64,000 nt of DNA from Actinomycetota bacterium (GTDB lineage Bacteria > Actinomycetota > Acidimicrobiia > Acidimicrobiales > Ilumatobacteraceae), in assembly GCA_016213665.1 (NCBI GenBank), contig JACQZX010000099.1, positions 1 to 64,000 of the forward strand. The letters are read 5' to 3'. The notes under the pieces were generated by a model. That model made no database searches. It worked only from the letters and a program-made list of their open reading frames with translations, and was not told the origin of the DNA. Each line of letters opens with the position of its first letter. Position 1 is the first letter of the stretch. A program made the translations under genes and the position numbers. Below are positions 42,189 to 49,684 of the stretch, piece after piece.

Positions 42189-43658
42189 TCAATCCTCGCC
42201 CGGTCGCCGCGTCGCTTCCTTGTATTGGTCGCCCTTGTAACCCGCCGGCAACGCCGCCGCTATCTCGGCCTCGGTTGGCCGGCGAGCGACACGGCTTTCC
42301 TCGGGCAGCAGGTTCATGATCGCCCGCATGATCTCGACGGTGTCGGCTGCAACATCTTCGTAAGCAAGTGGCACCGCATCGCCAACCGTGACAGTGACGG
42401 TGGGCGGCGTGACCACGTTGAGAACATTCGGCAACCGCGCCGAACGCGGCCACACCTTCTCGGTGCCCCAAAGACCAATCGGGATCACCGGCGCCCCGGT
42501 GAGCGCAGCCAGACGGGCAGCACCCCAGCGGCCCTTCAGTATCGGCTCGTAGAACGCCTCACCGCGCGGAATCGTGCCCTGCGGCATCATCGCCACCAGG
42601 TCGCCCTTGGCGAGAGCATCGGCGGCGGCCTGCAAGGGCTCGTCGCTGCCCGTGCCACGATCGACACGAATGCCACCCATCAGCGCCGCCAACTGACCGA
42701 TCACCGGTGCGTCGAAAACTTCCTTTTTGCCAAGGAAACGAACCGTTCGCTCTGTGCGCGCGATGGCGACACCGATCGCAGCCGGATCGAAGTAGCTGCG
42801 ATGGTTGCCGACGATGATCGCCGGACCGTGCGAAGGAATGCGCTCCGTGCCTTCGATGTGGAACTTGGCGAACGGGAAGAACACCGGGTGAACGAACGTG
42901 AGCGCGAGCCGTTGCAGATCCATGTTGGCCCCCGCGCCAGAACTGGCGGCAACTGGCGTGGTATCCCCGTCGACCGCGTCGGAAGTAGTCGGAGCTGAGA
43001 GGTTGATCGTCGGCCAGCGGCGGGCGGCCGCCATCAGCACCATCCTTGGGTCAGGGTTGACCACGAACGGGTTGCCCACTGCCGCCAGCAGCGGCGTGTC
43101 GTAGAAGCTGTCGCTGTATGCGAACGATTCCGCCATATCGATGTTGTGCAGCGTCGCCCACTCGCGCACCGCGGCGAGCTTGCCGGCACTCCACACGAAG
43201 GGGCCGTCGAGTGTGCCGTCGTAGGTTCCGTCGTCGTTGACGCCGTAGCGCGTGGCGACGACATCGTCGAGACCCAGCCGGTCGGCAAACGGCTTCACCA
43301 AGTCGTACGGGGTGGTGGTCGCGAGCACGACCGGCCTTCCCGCGGCGCGATGCTCGGCGAACAGCGGGGCGGCGAGTGGTTGCACCATCGCGGCCAGCGA
43401 CTCGGCCGCGCTTTCGGCAGCTTGCTGCACGAGCTTGCGCGGCCGGCCCTTGGCGAGATTGGCACCTTGGCGTGCAATCGCCATCGACGGCAACGTCTCG
43501 CCGATGGTGTTGAACAACTTGTAGAGCATGGCCTCCCCGGGCAGCGAGCGGTTCACCAATCCCGCTTCGCGCATCACGCGCGAGAACACCTCGCCACTGG
43601 CGCCGGCTAGCAACGTGCGGTCGAGGTCGAAGAACGCGGCACCGCCGGTGGTCGTCAT
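42189..43658 (-). CDS. HAD-IB phosphatase fused to PlsC acyltransferase
   Basis: A 489-residue fusion. Residues about 1-230 are a HAD subfamily IB hydrolase with FFDLDRTLL (nucleophile Asp), VLATTTPYD and SDSFYDTPLLAAVGNP. Residues about 255-470 are a PlsC acyltransferase with VGNHRSYFDPAAIG (Hx4D) and MMPQGTIPRGEAFY in place of FPEGTR. The pairing suggests dephosphorylation of a lipid phosphate and acyl transfer by one polypeptide, as proposed for similar actinobacterial proteins. ATG 43658 follows TAGCGT by 7 nt; the longer frame to 43943 is rejected. Confidence 0.9.
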   Translation of the reverse strand: MTTTGGAAFFDLDRTLLAGASGEVFSRVMREAGLVNRSLPGEAMLYKLFNTIGETLPSMAIARQGANLAKGRPRKLVQQAAESAAESLAAMVQPLAAPLFAEHRAAGRPVVLATTTPYDLVKPFADRLGLDDVVATRYGVNDDGTYDGTLDGPFVWSAGKLAAVREWATLHNIDMAESFAYSDSFYDTPLLAAVGNPFVVNPDPRMVLMAAARRWPTINLSAPTTSDAVDGDTTPVAASSGAGANMDLQRLALTFVHPVFFPFAKFHIEGTERIPSHGPAIIVGNHRSYFDPAAIGVAIARTERTVRFLGKKEVFDAPVIGQLAALMGGIRVDRGTGSDEPLQAAADALAKGDLVAMMPQGTIPRGEAFYEPILKGRWGAARLAALTGAPVIPIGLWGTEKVWPRSARLPNVLNVVTPPTVTVTVGDAVPLAYEDVAADTVEIMRAIMNLLPEESRVARRPTEAEIAAALPAGYKGDQYKEATRRPGED

Positions 43659-43665
43659 GGCCGAC

Positions 43666-43671
43666 ACGCTA
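43666..43671 (-). promoter_or_regulatory. leaderless -10 box of the HAD-acyltransferase
   Basis: TAGCGT, 7 nt before ATG 43658 on the minus strand. Confidence 0.5.
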
Positions 43672-43695
43672 TTGGTCGGGCCCGGTGAATGGGAA

Positions 43696-43796
43696 AGGCC
43701 CCGCTTGGGGAAGCGGGGCCTCTCAACCGGGAACCCTGCGGTTGGGGGAACCACATTTGGTGGGTTCTGGTCGAGCGAGTCGTTGGGGGACGACTC
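43696..43796 (+). ncRNA. candidate structured RNA: three hairpins with G4-G5 loops
   Basis: Within the 215-nt divergent gap lie three successive hairpins. H1 (43696-43721) has an 11-bp perfect stem and a GGGG loop. H2 (43740-43752) has GGTT/AACC arms around GGGGG. H3 (43777-43796) has a 7-bp stem with a TGGGGG loop. All share a TTGGGG(G)A core. Neither flanking gene ends here, so a terminator role is unlikely. It could be a small RNA, a 5' leader of the LysR gene, or a DNA-level hairpin element. Confidence 0.4.
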
Positions 43797-43862
43797 ACTT
43801 CGATCATGTGAAATTATGCACGAGTTCCACCTATCTTTCAAGCAGTATCCGACGATGGTCGG

Positions 43863-43868
43863 TATCGT
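43863..43868 (+). promoter_or_regulatory. -10 box of the LysR gene
   Basis: TATCGT, 5 nt before ATG 43874 (8 nt before ATG 43877). It places transcription start at or just beside the start codon, so the three hairpins would not be in this transcript. Confidence 0.4.
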
Positions 43869-43873
43869 TTTTA

Positions 43874-44827
43874 ATGATGGACCTCCGGCAGCTGACCACG
43901 CTGGTAGCCGTTGCCGATCACGGGTCGTTCTCGGCGGCGGCACGGGCGCTGTTCACCGTGCAGTCGAACGTCAGCGGCCACATCGCGCGGCTGGAGAAGG
44001 AGTTGGGCGTAACCCTCGTCGACCGCCAGCGGGGCGGCCTCACCGACGACGGCCTGGCAGTGGTGGAACGCGCACGCAGAGTGCTCTATGAGATCGATGA
44101 CATCAGCGCCGATATGGCTTCGCGCGGCCACGAAGTTCGCGGCGACACCCGTTTCGGGGTGATCGGCACGACGGCGCGCTGGCTACTGCCGGGCTTGCTC
44201 ACCGAGCTCGGTCGTCAGCATGCGGGAGTGCACGTGACCGTGAACGAGGGCAACACCACCGGGTTGCTCCCCCGCCTGGTGGCGCAGCAACTCGACGCCG
44301 TGATCGTGCAGCTGCCAGTCGACGAGCCCGATGTGACGGTCGAGCCGCTGTTCGCCGAAGATCTGGTGCTGCTGGTTCCGGCTCACCACCATCTCGCCGG
44401 TTGCGCCTCGATCACCCTCGGGGAACTGGCCGCCGAACCGCTGATGTTGCCGCCCCGCGGTGCCGCCCTACGACGGGCAATCGATCGCGCGGCCGCCAAC
44501 ATCGGCGTCGACCTGAACGCGCAGGTCGAGATCGACGGAGTGCGATTGCTCGCCTCGTTGGCGTTCGACGGCTACGGCGCCGCGATCGTGCCCGCCACCT
44601 CGATTCCGCGCTGGTTGACGGGCGACTTCAAGCGCATCGCCGTGCCCGATCTCCCGCGCCGCGTCGTCGGCTGGGTGCAACGGCGCAGGCCGACACCGGG
44701 CCCACCGACTCGAGCGTTGCTGGCGGTGCTGCGCGAGGTTGTCGCCGCGCACGGAAGCCAGCAACCCGGCGTCTACGTAGGAGCAGATGCCTTCCCCCTC
44801 GGTCGCCAAGGCACCAGCCAACCCTGA
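43874..44827 (+). CDS. LysR-family transcriptional regulator
   Basis: A 317-residue LysR regulator. The N-terminal winged helix has LRQLTTLVAVADHGSFSAAA and RALFTVQSNVSGHIARLEKELG (recognition helix), residues 4-45. A periplasmic-binding-like effector domain follows from about 90, with FGVIGTTARWLLPGLL and DAVIVQLPVDEPDV. Two adjacent ATGs (43874, 43877) are possible starts. Targets are unknown; the divergent HAD-acyltransferase gene is a candidate. The next gene down is a toxin-antitoxin pair with its own promoter. Confidence 0.88.
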   Translation: MMDLRQLTTLVAVADHGSFSAAARALFTVQSNVSGHIARLEKELGVTLVDRQRGGLTDDGLAVVERARRVLYEIDDISADMASRGHEVRGDTRFGVIGTTARWLLPGLLTELGRQHAGVHVTVNEGNTTGLLPRLVAQQLDAVIVQLPVDEPDVTVEPLFAEDLVLLVPAHHHLAGCASITLGELAAEPLMLPPRGAALRRAIDRAAANIGVDLNAQVEIDGVRLLASLAFDGYGAAIVPATSIPRWLTGDFKRIAVPDLPRRVVGWVQRRRPTPGPPTRALLAVLREVVAAHGSQQPGVYVGADAFPLGRQGTSQP

Positions 44828-44838
44828 CTTCCCATTAC

Positions 44839-44854
44839 GTATCACCTGTGATAC
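44839..44854. promoter_or_regulatory. operator palindrome of the Phd/VapC module
   Basis: A perfect inverted repeat, GTATCAC-CT-GTGATAC, overlaps the TACACT -10 box (44852-44857). That box is 6 nt before the antitoxin ATG. The position fits autorepression by the antitoxin. Confidence 0.7.
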
Positions 44855-44863
44855 ACTGCCACC

Positions 44864-45103
44864 ATGAGTACCGCCTCGATACGCGACCTGCGCAATCACG
44901 GGGGTGAGGTGGTCGACCGCGTCCGGCGCGGCGAGCACGTGATTATCACCAGTTCCGGAAAACCGGTCGCCGAACTGCGACCGCTTTCGCCGGCGCCGCT
45001 TGCAATCGACGTGTTGATCGACCGCCGACGACGGTTGCCGATCATGGATCCCGTCTCGTTGCGCAAGGACATCGACGCCATTCTCGATCAACGGATGTGG
45101 TGA
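44864..45103 (+). CDS. Phd/YefM-family antitoxin
   Basis: A 79-residue antitoxin. The N-terminal Phd/YefM DNA-binding domain is visible as TASIRDLRNHGGEVVDRVRRG and HVIITSSGKPVAELRPL (residues 3-42). The C-terminal half (DPVSLRKDIDAILDQRMW) is the likely toxin-wrapping segment. It should repress its own promoter through the 16-bp palindrome at 44839. The stop shares a base with the toxin start (TGATG). Confidence 0.9.
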   Translation: MSTASIRDLRNHGGEVVDRVRRGEHVIITSSGKPVAELRPLSPAPLAIDVLIDRRRRLPIMDPVSLRKDIDAILDQRMW

Positions 45104-45507
45104 TGTCAGCCGGATTGCTCGATACCAACACCTTGATCCTGCTTGGCCGTCTCGAAACGGCGAACCTCCCGACGGAACCACACATCAGCACGATCACGCT
45201 CGCAGAGCTATCCGTTGGCCCGCTCGTCGCCTCGTCCGAGAGTGAACGAGCGCGGCGCCAGGCCCACCTGCAACAGGCGGAAGCCGACTTCACACCGCTT
45301 CCATTCGACGCCGCCGCCGCCAGAGCGTTCGGGCAGGTCGCCGCCTCGCTTCGTGATGCCGGGCGAAAAGCGACTGCCCGCGGATTCGACGCGATGATCG
45401 CGGCAATCGCGATTGCGAACGAGCTTCCATTGCACACATGCAACCCGGCCGACTTCGAGAACATCGAGGGACTTGCCGTCGTTGCGGTTCCACACCCCGA
45501 TCAATGA
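45103..45507 (+). CDS. vapC: VapC-type PIN-domain ribonuclease toxin
   Basis: A 134-residue PIN domain. The acidic catalytic residues are in GLLDTNTLILL (Asp), ISTITLAELSVGPL (Glu), GFDAMIAAIAIA (Asp) and CNPADFENI (Asp), the usual VapC order. VapC toxins cleave tRNA or rRNA. ATG 45103 is chosen over the GTG codons at 45097 and 45100 because it overlaps the antitoxin stop. All active-site residues are present, so the module looks functional. Confidence 0.92.
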   Translation: MSAGLLDTNTLILLGRLETANLPTEPHISTITLAELSVGPLVASSESERARRQAHLQQAEADFTPLPFDAAAARAFGQVAASLRDAGRKATARGFDAMIAAIAIANELPLHTCNPADFENIEGLAVVAVPHPDQ

Positions 45508-45535
45508 GGACGACACCCACCCAATGGTGCAGCGG

Positions 45536-45541
45536 TAGGGT
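45536..45541 (+). promoter_or_regulatory. leaderless -10 box of the carboxyltransferase gene
   Basis: TAGGGT, 7 nt before GTG 45549. Confidence 0.5.
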
Positions 45542-45548
45542 CTGACAC

Positions 45549-46892
45549 GTGCCGCCTGTCGCTCTGCGCAACCAGGTTCCCGGGTCCGTTCGCTGCGACG
45601 TTCGAGTTCTCGGCGACCGCCAGGTCGTGTGGGTGGAGGTCGATTCCTCATCACGCCAGGGCGCCCTCTCCAGCGATTCCTCCTCGATGCTCGAGCACGC
45701 AGCAGCGACCGCCCTCAAGCAACGGCTTCCGTTGATCGGGGTGCTGCGCTCGAGCGGCGCCGACATCGTCGAGGGATTCGCCGCGTTGCACGGCTGGGGA
45801 CGTGCAGCGCGTGCACTGACGGCATGCTCCGGAATCGTGCCGACGATTCTCATCGTCGACGGACCCGCCGTCTCCGGACCGGCATTGCTGCTCGGCATCG
45901 CCGACCACGTGCTGATGACAGAGTTGGCCTACGCCTTCGTCAGCGGGCCGACGATGGTCGCCGAGTTCACCGGTGTCGTCATCGACAACGAAGAACTCGG
46001 TGGGGCAGCGAGCCATAGCCGCTACAGCGGAGCCGCCTCGCTGATCACCTCCGACATGGAAGCCGCGCTCGCTGCCGCCGAGTTGTTGCTCGCCTATCTC
46101 CCTCAGCACAACGACCAAGAACCGCCGCTGTGGCCCACCGACGACGACATCGAACGACTCACGCCCGAAGCCGGCGAGCTGATGCCCGCCTCCCCACAGG
46201 GCAGCTACGACGTACGTGCGGTCATCCGTTCCTTGGCCGACGACGGCAACCTGCTGGAGCTGCGACCGCGTTGGGCGGGCAACGTCGTCACGGCCTACAT
46301 CACGATCGGGGGCATGCCGGTGGGTGTCGTTGCCAACCAGCCGCTGGCACTTGCGGGCACGCTCGACATTCCGGCCTCGCAGAAGGCAGCCCGGTTCGTG
46401 GCCACCTGCGACGCCTTCAACCTGCCGATCATCACGCTCGTCGACACCCCCGGGTTCTACCCCGGCAAGGACCTCGAGTGGCGAGGGATGATTCGCCATG
46501 GCGCGCAGTTGGTCTTCGCCTACGGTCGTTCCAGCGTTCCCCGCATCTGCGTGATTCTGCGCAAGAGTTACGGCGGCGCGCACATCGTGATGGACTCCAA
46601 GAACATGGGCAACGACCTCTGCCTGGCGTGGCCGTGCGCCGAATTGGCCGTGATGGGCGCCGGTCAGGCGGCTGCGATCCTGCAGCGGCGAGCGACCGTC
46701 GAGGAACGTGCCGCCTTCGAGGCCGACTATTCCAAACGCCTGCTCAATCCCTACGTCGCCGCCGAGCGGGGCCTGATCGACGCAGTGATCGAACCAGCCG
46801 ACACCCGGCGGATCATCGGCCACGCGTTGCAGATGCTCGTCGACAAGCGAGAACGTCTACAGCCCCGACCTCACGACAACACGCCGTTGTAG
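45549..46892 (+). CDS. acyl-CoA carboxylase carboxyltransferase (beta) subunit
   Basis: A 447-residue carboxyltransferase of the PccB/AccD family. Two crotonase-like halves are visible. The N-terminal half has DSSSRQGALSSDSS, IVDGPAVSGPALLLGIADHVLM and a GPTMVAEFTG segment. The C-terminal half has VGVVANQPLALAGTLDIPASQKAARF, LVDTPGFYPGKDLEW, ILRKSYGGAHIVMDSK and AWPCAELAVMGAGQA. It moves carboxyl from biotin to an acyl-CoA. No biotin-carboxylase partner is adjacent. It is somewhat short for the family (about 510), with a reduced N-terminus. Confidence 0.88.
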   Translation: MPPVALRNQVPGSVRCDVRVLGDRQVVWVEVDSSSRQGALSSDSSSMLEHAAATALKQRLPLIGVLRSSGADIVEGFAALHGWGRAARALTACSGIVPTILIVDGPAVSGPALLLGIADHVLMTELAYAFVSGPTMVAEFTGVVIDNEELGGAASHSRYSGAASLITSDMEAALAAAELLLAYLPQHNDQEPPLWPTDDDIERLTPEAGELMPASPQGSYDVRAVIRSLADDGNLLELRPRWAGNVVTAYITIGGMPVGVVANQPLALAGTLDIPASQKAARFVATCDAFNLPIITLVDTPGFYPGKDLEWRGMIRHGAQLVFAYGRSSVPRICVILRKSYGGAHIVMDSKNMGNDLCLAWPCAELAVMGAGQAAAILQRRATVEERAAFEADYSKRLLNPYVAAERGLIDAVIEPADTRRIIGHALQMLVDKRERLQPRPHDNTPL

Positions 46893-46936
46893 TTACCGCG
46901 CCGCTCTAGTTACAGGGTGAAATGGGGGCGGCACAG

Positions 46937-46942
46937 TAGGCT
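46937..46942 (+). promoter_or_regulatory. -10 box of citrate synthase
   Basis: TAGGCT about 37 nt before ATG 46979, followed by an SD-like GACGAGG. This gene has a normal leader. Confidence 0.4.
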
Positions 46943-46978
46943 CAGCTGCGCGAGACAAATAGAGCCGACGAGGTAGCC

Positions 46979-48247
46979 ATGGCCGAGACAATCACGATCA
47001 CCGACGACCGCACGGGCAAGACGGTGACAGTACCGATCACCGACGGGATCTTCCCGGCCACGGCCGTGCGTGAACTTGATCCCAATCTGTTCATCTACGA
47101 CCCAGCCTTCATGCAGACAGCGTCGTGCAAGAGTGCGATCACCTACCTCGATGGCGAAGCCGGCGTCTTGCGTTACCGCGGCTACCCGATCGAGCAGCTT
47201 GCCGCCAAGAGCACCTACCTCGAGGTCGCCTACCTTCTTCTCAATGGCGAGTTGCCCAACCCGCAGCAGTTGAGCACGTGGACCGACGAGGTCGTTCACC
47301 ACACGTTCATTCACGAGAACATGCGCAAACGATTTGTCGATGGTTTCCACTACGACGCGCACCCGATGGGAATGCTCGTGAGTTCGATGGCCGCGTTGGG
47401 AACCTTCTACAACGACGCCAAAGACATCGACGACAAGGGCAGCCGCGACAAACAGATCATGCGCCTGATCGCCAAGATGCCGACGCTGGCCGCGATGTGC
47501 TATCGCTTCTCGCTCGGGTTGCCGTTCGTGTATCCCGACAACAACCTCTCCTTCCCCGCCAACTTCTTGAACATGATGTGGAAGGTCGGTGACTACGAGA
47601 TCGATCCGCGGCTCGAACGGGCGATGGATGTGTTGTTCATCCTCCATGCCGACCACGAGCAGAACTGTGGCACCACCGCTATGCGTGTCGTCGGATCGAG
47701 CCACGCCGACCCGTATTCGGCGGCAGCGGCGGCAGCGGCGGCGCTTTACGGCCCGGCCCACGGTGGCGCCAACGAGAGCGCGGTGCGCATGCTCACCGAG
47801 ATCGGCTCGATGGACAACGTGCCCGCGTTCCTCGAAGAGGTGAGAAGCGGCAGGGGCACCCGTTTGATGGGTTTCGGTCACCGCGTCTACAAGAACTTCG
47901 ACCCGCGCGCCACGCTCATCAAACAGACCGCATACGACGTGTTCGAGGTCACCGGCAAGAACCCACTGCTCGACATTGCCCTCAAGCTGGAGGAGACCGC
48001 GTTGGCCGACCCCTACTTCATCGACCACAAGCTGTATCCGAATGTCGACTTCTACTCCGGCCTCATCTACCAGGCACTGGGCTTTCCGGTGGCAATGTTC
48101 ACGGTGCTGTTCGCCATCCCCCGCACCGTTGGTTGGCTGGCGCACTGGCAGGAATTGCTCGCCGACAAAGACCAGCGCATCAGCAGGCCGCGCCAGATGT
48201 ACGTGGGGCCTGACGCCCGCGACTACGTGCCGATGACGGCTCGCTGA
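46979..48247 (+). CDS. gltA: citrate synthase
   Basis: Citrate synthase condenses acetyl-CoA with oxaloacetate. The 422-residue type II protein has LRYRGYPIEQLA, the catalytic-His segments LHADHEQNCGTTAMR and GPAHGGANE, the Asp-containing MGFGHRVYKNFDPRA, and the C-terminal FYSGLIYQALGFP and IPRTVGWLAHW. ATG 46979 has GAGG about 8 nt upstream. TAGGCT at about 46937-46942 gives a leader of some 30 nt. It lies 8 kb from aconitase, its pathway successor. Confidence 0.96.
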   Translation: MAETITITDDRTGKTVTVPITDGIFPATAVRELDPNLFIYDPAFMQTASCKSAITYLDGEAGVLRYRGYPIEQLAAKSTYLEVAYLLLNGELPNPQQLSTWTDEVVHHTFIHENMRKRFVDGFHYDAHPMGMLVSSMAALGTFYNDAKDIDDKGSRDKQIMRLIAKMPTLAAMCYRFSLGLPFVYPDNNLSFPANFLNMMWKVGDYEIDPRLERAMDVLFILHADHEQNCGTTAMRVVGSSHADPYSAAAAAAAALYGPAHGGANESAVRMLTEIGSMDNVPAFLEEVRSGRGTRLMGFGHRVYKNFDPRATLIKQTAYDVFEVTGKNPLLDIALKLEETALADPYFIDHKLYPNVDFYSGLIYQALGFPVAMFTVLFAIPRTVGWLAHWQELLADKDQRISRPRQMYVGPDARDYVPMTAR

Positions 48248-48276
48248 CCCGTCGCGGGCATCAGGCCCCGGGGAAC

Positions 48277-48840
48277 TCAGGCGCCGGGCAGCAGCACGGA
48301 GTCGATTACGTGGATCACGCCGTTACTGGCGAGGATGTCGTAGCGCAAAACCTCGGCACCGCCGACCGTCACGAGGTCGCCTTCGACGACCACCTCGAGC
48401 TGATCACCGTTGACCGCCGTGAACGACTGGCCGGCCATCTGCATCACCATCTCCGACGGTTCGCTCATCTCCACAACGTGAAAGTTGAGCAACTCGGTCA
48501 GCGCAGCCGGATCGGCGAACAACGCTGCCTGATCCATGCCGGCCTCCGCCAGATAGGCGCTGAAGGCCTCGTCGGTGGGAATGAAGACCGTGAATGGGCC
48601 TTCACCGTGAAGTCCATCCATGATGCCCGCCGCTTCCAGCGCAGCGAGGAACGTGCCGAGATCGCCCTGCGCCGCGGCCACGGCGAGAATGTCACCCGCG
48701 GCAGCGGGCGTGGTGGCGGGTGCCACCGTCTCGACCGGGGCCTGGGTGGTGGCTGTCGTGTCGTCGTCGCCACATGCGGCTCCGACGATGGCGGCGAGGA
48801 CGAAGGCGGGTATGACGACGAAGCGTCGGGGGTGGTTCAC
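48277..48840 (-). CDS. fasciclin-domain lipoprotein
   Basis: A 187-residue exported lipoprotein. The signal ends at IVGAAC (Cys 23), followed by GDDD and a Thr/Ala/Pro linker. One fasciclin (FAS1) domain occupies about residues 50-187, with the GPFTVFIPTDEAF box, LLNFHVV and the C-terminal NGVIHVIDSVLLP box. FAS1 domains mediate adhesion or matrix binding. GTG 48840 has an excellent SD (AAGGAGA) 7 nt upstream. Divergent from the response regulator. Confidence 0.92.
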   Translation of the reverse strand: MNHPRRFVVIPAFVLAAIVGAACGDDDTTATTQAPVETVAPATTPAAAGDILAVAAAQGDLGTFLAALEAAGIMDGLHGEGPFTVFIPTDEAFSAYLAEAGMDQAALFADPAALTELLNFHVVEMSEPSEMVMQMAGQSFTAVNGDQLEVVVEGDLVTVGGAEVLRYDILASNGVIHVIDSVLLPGA

Positions 48841-48975
48841 AGGAATCTCCTTTTCGGGTGCGGCTTGATCCGCACGACCGAGACTGTGCCGATCGTTACT
48901 GTCACCCGAATGTCGGCCTGAGAAACATCCGCGAAACTCGCGGCGAGAGTGCTCACCCGGTCGGGTTGGCATCCG

Positions 48976-48981
48976 TATCGT
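48976..48981 (+). promoter_or_regulatory. leaderless -10 box of the two-component operon
   Basis: TATCGT, 7 nt before GTG 48989. Confidence 0.5.
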
Positions 48982-48988
48982 GTGAACG

Positions 48989-49684
48989 GTGGTTGCGCTC
49001 AAGATCCTTGTCGTCGACGACGAGCCGACGGTACGCGAGGTCGTCGCGCAGTACCTCACGCGTGACGGCTTCGAAGTGCACGAACTCGATCGCGGCGACA
49101 TGGTGGAGCGGGCGGTGGAAGAATTTCGACCCGACCTGATCGTTCTCGACATCATGCTGCCGGGAGCCAACGGCCTCGACTTGCTACGCCGGGTCGGCAG
49201 CGATCGCGTTCCGGTCATCTTGTTGACTGCACGCGTCGACGAATCGGATCGAGTGCTCGGCCTCGAGCTGGGCGCGGACGATTACGTCACCAAGCCATTC
49301 TCTCCCCGCGAGTTGGTCGCGCGCGTTCGCACCGTTTTGCGGCGCAGCCAGCCGGTGCCGGCAGGCGCCGCGGCGAGGACCGAACCGTTACGTTTCAACG
49401 GCCTCCGCATCGACACTTGTGCCCGCGAGGTGTTCGTCGACGACCGACTTGTAACGCTCACCGCCAAGGAGTTCGATCTGCTCGCATTCCTTGCCCGGGC
49501 ACCGCGGCAGGTCTTCTCACGGGCACAGTTGCTGCAGCAGGTGTGGGATTCATCGGCCGACTTCCAGGACCCGGCCACCGTCACGGTGCATGTACGCAGA
49601 TTGCGTCACAAGATCGAAGCCAACCCCGAGCAGCCCAGGTGGATCACCACCGTCTGGGGCGTCGGTTACCGGTTCGAATCATGA
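48989..49684 (+). CDS. OmpR/PhoB-family response regulator
   Basis: A 231-residue regulator. The receiver domain (1-120) has the acidic pair in VVDDEPTVRE, the phospho-acceptor Asp in LIVLDIMLPG (about residue 54), the Thr in ILLTARVDES and the Lys in YVTKPFSP. A C-terminal OmpR winged helix (about 135-231) has LTAKEFDLLAFLAR, VFSRAQLLQQVWD and VTVHVRRLRHKIE. Its stop overlaps the histidine kinase start by ATGA. It starts a three-gene coupled operon with a molybdopterin enzyme. Confidence 0.95.
   Translation: MVALKILVVDDEPTVREVVAQYLTRDGFEVHELDRGDMVERAVEEFRPDLIVLDIMLPGANGLDLLRRVGSDRVPVILLTARVDESDRVLGLELGADDYVTKPFSPRELVARVRTVLRRSQPVPAGAAARTEPLRFNGLRIDTCAREVFVDDRLVTLTAKEFDLLAFLARAPRQVFSRAQLLQQVWDSSADFQDPATVTVHVRRLRHKIEANPEQPRWITTVWGVGYRFES

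Noticed and set aside
43696-43721. strong hairpin as an intrinsic terminator
   Set aside because: No gene ends here on either strand (the flanking genes diverge) and no T-run follows, so it was kept as part of the hairpin element instead.
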